Below are positions 6,700 through 10,024 of a stretch of DNA of 10,024 bases, in pieces. The position numbers and the translations under genes were made by a program. Numbering within the stretch: the first letter of the stretch is position 1; every line of letters begins with the position of its first letter. This DNA comes from G039029935 sp039029935 (lineage in GTDB: Bacteria > Chloroflexota > Anaerolineae > Caldilineales > Caldilineaceae), in assembly GCA_039029935.1 (NCBI GenBank), contig JBCCFC010000413.1:1-10024 (forward strand), written 5' to 3'. The notes beneath the pieces are model-generated. The model saw only the letters and a list, made by a program, of their open reading frames with translations. It was not told the origin of the DNA and did not search any database.

Positions 6700-7769
6700 T
6701 CAAAGGAACCTTTCACGTCGTCGGCCAATCGCCCGATGGCGACTCGCTCAAATTTCGGGCGAGCAACCCAAAGAATTGGGACAAGATTATCACGGAAAAT
6801 CGCGAGGAATTGCTGGAAAACATGGAAGAAAATGAGGGTGTGGTGCAGCTACGTTTACAGGGCGTGGATGCATTGGAAACACACTACTCGCCGCCGCCAG
6901 CACGACCACCGTCAACACTTAAATCGAGCAGCAAGGATGGCGTGGATAGACCAAAGTCGGGGTCTCACAAGCAACCATTAGCGTTAGGGGATGCGGCGAC
7001 AGAGGCATTGCTGCAAATTCTAGGCGTCGAACGAGTTGAATGGCGCAGTGGCTGGGGACGCACATGGATTGATAAAGCCTATGTCAAAAAGGGACGCAGC
7101 GAGGTTGTCTACGAAGAAAAATATGAGGATGAAATTCCTGGGTTTATCGTTACGAACGATGTCGAGCGAAACGGCCGCCCGCTTTCATGGGTGTTTGCGG
7201 GGTCAACCAGCACAAGAGACGGCTCATCGCAGTCTGTGGCCCAGCTATCTCGCCGTCTCAAGAGCAGCATCAACTACAAACTGCTCCGTGAAGGGCTGGT
7301 CTATCCTTATTTTTATATGACCATGCGCGCATCACTGCGTAATAAATTGGTCGAAGCTTGCCGCTTGGCCTATGAAGATGCGCAGGCAATGGAGAAACCC
7401 TCCAGCAGTTCTGCCCCCAAAGTGCCAAATTTGTGGGTCTATGACAAAACCACCGATGGGTTGACGGTTAACTCGCTAGATGATATCACAGAAAAGTATG
7501 AGCTGTTTCCCTATCTATTCCGCAAAGTGCTCAAGCATTGGTACAAGGGCAACTTGACCAACTATTGGGAGATTTTGGATGGTGGCAGCAGTGCTGGGTA
7601 TGATGCCAACGACCCCAGCATCAATCTGGAAGGGTTTTTCGAGGGTGGTAATCCCTATATTTTTGTTATCAGCCAGAAAGACTTTTTGCGGCTTGATGAT
7701 GTACTGCATGTGACCAAGACACGTATGCGCATGGAGATTCAACCGTTTGATATGGTGTTCTTGTCGTAA
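6684..7769 (+). CDS. Staphylococcal-nuclease-like protein with extra C-terminal domain
   Basis: Predicted cytoplasmic protein of 361 aa; no signal peptide. The thermonuclease (SNase) fold can be traced: SPDGDSLKF (16-24) gives D18 and D20; LRLQGVDALE (56-65) gives R57, D62 and E65; GDAATEALLQIL (102-113); NGRPLSWVFAG (163-173) gives R165; then INYKLLREGLVYPYF (196-210) and the final helix 217-237. R57, D62, E65 and R165 match R35, D40, E43 and R87 of the S. aureus enzyme, with the same spacing between R, D and E, so calcium-dependent phosphodiesterase chemistry is likely. Unusual parts are a proline/serine-rich insert (about 68-97), an enlarged middle loop (121-155) and a C-terminal domain (about 246-361) that I do not recognise. 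GAGGAG lies 14 nt before the ATG, rather far. Probably translated as the second gene of the ATPase operon. Confidence 0.8.
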   Translation: MNYTLIKGTFHVVGQSPDGDSLKFRASNPKNWDKIITENREELLENMEENEGVVQLRLQGVDALETHYSPPPARPPSTLKSSSKDGVDRPKSGSHKQPLALGDAATEALLQILGVERVEWRSGWGRTWIDKAYVKKGRSEVVYEEKYEDEIPGFIVTNDVERNGRPLSWVFAGSTSTRDGSSQSVAQLSRRLKSSINYKLLREGLVYPYFYMTMRASLRNKLVEACRLAYEDAQAMEKPSSSSAPKVPNLWVYDKTTDGLTVNSLDDITEKYELFPYLFRKVLKHWYKGNLTNYWEILDGGSSAGYDANDPSINLEGFFEGGNPYIFVISQKDFLRLDDVLHVTKTRMRMEIQPFDMVFLS

Positions 7770-7799
7770 AATCACGCTCATCCTATCCTATACGATTTT

Positions 7800-7864
7800 A
7801 GATTGGTCCAATAGAATCGAGATTGAAGATAATCTCAATTCTATTGGACCAATCTTTCTTTTTT
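7800..7864 (+). terminator. Strong rho-independent terminator after the nuclease gene
   Basis: The 25 nt at 7800-7824 pair with 7831-7855 with a single C-A mismatch (7818/7837) and a tight loop, followed by CTTTCTTTTTT. It begins 31 nt after the nuclease stop and should end the ATPase-nuclease transcript efficiently. Its T-run runs into the TTGACA of the next promoter. Confidence 0.85.
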
Positions 7865-7889
7865 GACAAAATAAGACTTATTTTATGCT
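7863..7889 (+). promoter_or_regulatory. Possible promoter of the MFS gene overlapping the terminator tail
   Basis: A perfect TTGACA at 7863-7868 is followed after 15 nt by TATGCT (7884-7889); the spacer is short. If used, transcription would begin near 7896, downstream of the ATG at 7885, and translation would have to start at the in-frame ATG at 7909. Confidence 0.35.
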
Positions 7890-9195
7890 ATCTTCATATT
7901 GGCAAACCATGCGCAATTTCAACCATGATGTGCGCATCTATCTTTTCCTCTCATTTCTGATTGGCATCAGCTACCTCGGTGTTGTCACTGTTCTGCTCAA
8001 CCTCTATCTGTTGCGGCTGGGTTATGGCACCGAATTTATTGGCATCGTCAACGCAAGCACAGCCCTTGCCTTTGCCAGCTTCTCGCTCCCCGCGGGCATT
8101 GTGGGGCGACGCATTGGTAGCCGCCGTGTCATGGTATTGGGCGTGTTCTTGCTCACCGTCAGCACATCGTTGTTACCAATGGCAGAGACATTGCCAAGCA
8201 GGTTCCAAGAGGTGGGAATCCTCATCGCAAGGGCCATGACAGGTGCAGGGTTTGCCTTTTTTATTGTGAATACATACCCCGCACTCACCGCTGCGACCAA
8301 ACATGAAGAGCGCGATTTGGCCTTTTCTCTCCAAGTTGCCCTGTCACCCGTGGCTGGCTTTGTCGGTAGTCTGATGGGTGGCGTTATGCCAGGCATATTC
8401 GCCTCATTGCTGTCCGTGAGTTTGGATGACCCATCGCCCTATCGCTATCCACTCTTTGTCTCCGGAGCAATGTTGATTCCAGGCATTTTTGCGCTCATGA
8501 CCACCACCGATATTTCGCTGGGTAATGAGGTTGGTTCAAAAGACAAAGATGCAGGAAACACTGCAAACAAGACAAAGCAAAGGACAGGCAAAGATCAACC
8601 CACTGAAAATGTCTCCAGTGTCTATATGCTGATTGCCATTCTCTCGGTCGTCGCCTATTTACGCATGTCGGGTGAAGGTGCAGCCCGTTCATTCTTTAAT
8701 GTATACCTCGATACGGAGATGGGCGTTGCCACAGAGCGTATTGGATTATTGGCCGCAATCGGCCAATTGATGGCTGGGCCAGCCGCACTCATTGCCCCAT
8801 ACATGGTGCTGCGTTTGGGGCGTGTCACCACCGTTGTGATAGGCACGTTGGGAACCGCCACCAGCCTGCTCCTGATGGCGATGGTCCCCCACTGGATTGC
8901 TGTGGGCATCGGCTTCATGGGCGTTATTGCCGCCCTTTCGATTGCCCGCTCCACCGTCAATGTCATCCATATGGAGATTGTTGCACCCAAATGGCGTTCA
9001 ACCATGTCCGGCGTAACATCAATGGCAATGGGCATGGGCTTTTCTTCAATGGCTCTGGGTGGTGGCTACCTCATTCCGATTGCTGGCTATAAAGGGCTTT
9101 TCCTCGTTGGCATGTGTCTGGCAATTGGTAGCGCGTCACTTTTTTGGTTTTATTTCCGTGTGCCACGTGGGGAGTATGCCACTGAACAGATGTAG
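7885..9195 (+). CDS. Major facilitator superfamily transporter
   Basis: Integral membrane carrier of 436 aa with about 12 hydrophobic segments, beginning with 18-43 (IYLFLSFLIGISYLGVVTVL) and ending with 404-425. The loop between the second and third segments has GIVGRRIGSRRV (71-82), a motif-A-like sequence of MFS proteins. A charged central loop (about 213-243, rich in K, D, T and Q) separates two six-helix halves, as expected. Substrate cannot be read from sequence; drug, sugar or metabolite efflux are all possible. Start choice is uncertain: ATG 7885 has no clear ribosome site, though the resulting YWQTMRNFNHDVRIYL is a common-looking amphipathic N-terminus; ATG 7909 would give 428 aa. 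GC-rich like the left block. It converges on the minus-strand genes at the right, and no terminator is evident in the 31 nt after its stop. Confidence 0.88.
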   Translation: MLSSYWQTMRNFNHDVRIYLFLSFLIGISYLGVVTVLLNLYLLRLGYGTEFIGIVNASTALAFASFSLPAGIVGRRIGSRRVMVLGVFLLTVSTSLLPMAETLPSRFQEVGILIARAMTGAGFAFFIVNTYPALTAATKHEERDLAFSLQVALSPVAGFVGSLMGGVMPGIFASLLSVSLDDPSPYRYPLFVSGAMLIPGIFALMTTTDISLGNEVGSKDKDAGNTANKTKQRTGKDQPTENVSSVYMLIAILSVVAYLRMSGEGAARSFFNVYLDTEMGVATERIGLLAAIGQLMAGPAALIAPYMVLRLGRVTTVVIGTLGTATSLLLMAMVPHWIAVGIGFMGVIAALSIARSTVNVIHMEIVAPKWRSTMSGVTSMAMGMGFSSMALGGGYLIPIAGYKGLFLVGMCLAIGSASLFWFYFRVPRGEYATEQM

Positions 9196-9226
9196 ATAAA
9201 ATATTCACGAAAAGATACGTATTTTG

Positions 9227-9370
9227 TTATGCGTTTAGCTTTATATGAAGCAACTGTTCAAAGATGGTGTTATCCACATAGCCATACATTTTTCCCTGAT
9301 GCCCAATATAGTGAATGGCATACGGACGAACATTTGTTGCGTAGACATTGGGATGCAGTGAAAATTCCAC
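9227..9370 (-). CDS. Small hypothetical protein (47 aa) downstream of the methyltransferase
   Basis: A minus-strand frame starting with GTG (9370-9368), preceded 9 nt earlier by AAGGAG (9385-9380) and 16 nt after the methyltransferase stop, so probably translated as the next gene of that operon. The protein begins MEFSLHPNVYATNVRPYAIH and continues with IGHQGKMYGYVDNTIFEQLL, a normal-looking soluble sequence. I do not recognise it. Position after a DNA methyltransferase suggests a restriction or accessory protein, and its shortness suggests it could be an N-terminal remnant of a longer one, but neither can be shown here. It is preferred to the overlapping plus-strand frame 9229-9456, which has no ribosome site and runs into the methyltransferase coding strand. 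Confidence 0.5.
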   Translation of the reverse strand: MEFSLHPNVYATNVRPYAIHYIGHQGKMYGYVDNTIFEQLLHIKLNA

Positions 9371-9379
9371 GAGATGTTA

Positions 9380-9385
9380 CTCCTT
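9380..9385 (-). promoter_or_regulatory. Ribosome binding site for the 47-aa gene
   Basis: AAGGAG on the minus strand directly after the methyltransferase TAA, 9 nt from the GTG. This is the main evidence that the short frame is translated. Confidence 0.55.
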
Positions 9386-9386
9386 T

Positions 9387-10024
9387 TTATACATTGTTCA
9401 GGACTAACAGCGTTTCTAATTTAACTGAATTTGTTTTGTGTATATCATATCGTTGATAGGTCTGTAGCGGATAACTCTCGATATGTTGCCAGCCACATGC
9501 TTCGGCAATCTCTTTCAGATAAGCAGGCGTATCAAGATCAAAAACTTTACCGCCAAGCGTTGTCCGATTATGACCAACCACAAGGGCAAAAGGAGCCTCT
9601 TTCTTTGTAATCAATTTTACTTGCTCAAACATTTCTCGCATATTATAAAAATATCGATACATGAGCAATGGAACCGCCTGACGACGGAATCCATCATCGT
9701 CTGTCAGGGCATTGGCTAAATCCATACAGAGCTTATAGGGCGCACCTGTAAGATGGTCTTCATTTTCTTGCAAACGTTGTTTCCACTGTGTTTTATTTTT
9801 TCCCGATATTTCCCGACTTCCTGTTAACTCGGCTTCAAGATGTCTGAGTTGATTGGGTTGGCAAAGTCCTAACCAGACAAGGCTTAATCGTTGTGTGTCA
9901 ATGTACGGCAATGCTGTTGCGTAGGGTGGGCTAGTGATAGCTATAGTGCCCCCCATTGTCAAGACCAAAAACTGATGAAAATAAGAACCTATCCGAACCG
10001 AAAACTTGCCATGAGGGAGGGGGG
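9387..10024 (-). CDS. Site-specific DNA methyltransferase (N4-cytosine/N6-adenine type), C-terminal part
   Basis: The minus-strand frame is open from the right window edge to TAA at 9387-9389, so the gene is partial here. The catalytic motif ITSPPYATALPYIDT gives S-P-P-Y, motif IV of amino-methyltransferases (AdoMet-dependent methylation of an exocyclic amine in DNA). Further family-like segments are ELTGSREI, DGFRRQAVPLLMYRYFYNM, PFALVVGHNRTTLGGKVFDLDTP and the closing QTYQRYDIHKTNSVKLETLLVL, so the C-terminus is intact. The AdoMet-binding FxGxG half, expected N-terminal in this family, is not in the window. The about 25 residues before SPPY (FSVRIGSYFHQFLVLTMGGT) do not look like a methyltransferase, hinting at an insertion or deletion junction near 9945-9960. 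A TTG at 9968 could serve as start only of a headless, presumably inactive protein. AT-rich, like mobile restriction-modification genes. Confidence 0.8.
   Translation of the reverse strand, partial: PLPHGKFSVRIGSYFHQFLVLTMGGTIAITSPPYATALPYIDTQRLSLVWLGLCQPNQLRHLEAELTGSREISGKNKTQWKQRLQENEDHLTGAPYKLCMDLANALTDDDGFRRQAVPLLMYRYFYNMREMFEQVKLITKKEAPFALVVGHNRTTLGGKVFDLDTPAYLKEIAEACGWQHIESYPLQTYQRYDIHKTNSVKLETLLVLNNV

Noticed and set aside
9229..9456. 75-codon plus-strand open frame after the MFS gene
   Set aside because: No ribosome site, overlaps the 3' end of the methyltransferase on the other strand, and the minus strand offers a better-supported small gene over the same bases.
10013..10024. Purine-rich GAGGGAGGGGGG at the window end as a regulatory or quadruplex element
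   Set aside because: It is cut by the window edge and has too few separated G-runs to support a claim.

Overview
This is bacterial DNA with tightly packed genes in both orientations. The phylum cannot be fixed from sequence alone. Moderate GC housekeeping-type genes, GTG/TTG starts, and a hairpin whose loop carries the GGGGCGACCACAAGGG motif (which I remember from dispersed palindromes in Chloroflexota and similar genomes) make an Anaerolineae-like bacterium my best, weakly held, guess. Base composition is patchy. Direct counts over single 60-nt lines give 37/60 G+C at 1561-1620, 23/60 at 4201-4260, 37/60 at 8101-8160 and 15/60 at 9601-9660.

Left block (1-2305, + strand, GC-rich): the 3' part of a Gfo/Idh/MocA-family oxidoreductase overlaps by 8 nt the start of a complete M20-family metallo-dipeptidase with all zinc ligands. 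A 16-bp hairpin closes the unit.

Middle block (2306-5165, AT-rich, probably acquired): two minus-strand genes encode exported lipoproteins. The upstream one is a Tat-exported type-3 copper oxidase (tyrosinase/catechol oxidase type) with the plant polyphenol-oxidase order: catalytic domain, DWL-like linker, KFDV-like beta domain. The downstream one is a 180-aa lipoprotein that, by eye, is a free-standing copy of the oxidase's C-terminal domain. The 428 nt between them hold three inverted repeats, including a perfect 26-bp stem. This enzyme plus detached-domain pair is the most interesting feature of the window. A short uncertain gene lies in the divergent intergenic region after the oxidase.

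Right-centre block (5166-7865, + strand): an archaeal-type AAA ATPase with a C-terminal DUF234/PD-(D/E)XK-like nuclease domain is followed 18 nt later by a protein with an intact staphylococcal-nuclease active-site pattern and an extra C-terminal domain. They look like a two-gene operon with a possibly leaderless start and a very strong rho-independent terminator. Two predicted nucleases plus an ATPase suggest a nucleic-acid-processing or defence-type role, but this is inference.

Right end: an MFS transporter (+) converges on a minus-strand DNA methyltransferase whose catalytic SPPY motif and C-terminus are present but whose AdoMet-binding half is not in the window. A 47-codon minus-strand gene with a good Shine-Dalgarno follows the methyltransferase. 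The sequence just upstream of SPPY does not look like the family and may be a mobile-element junction.
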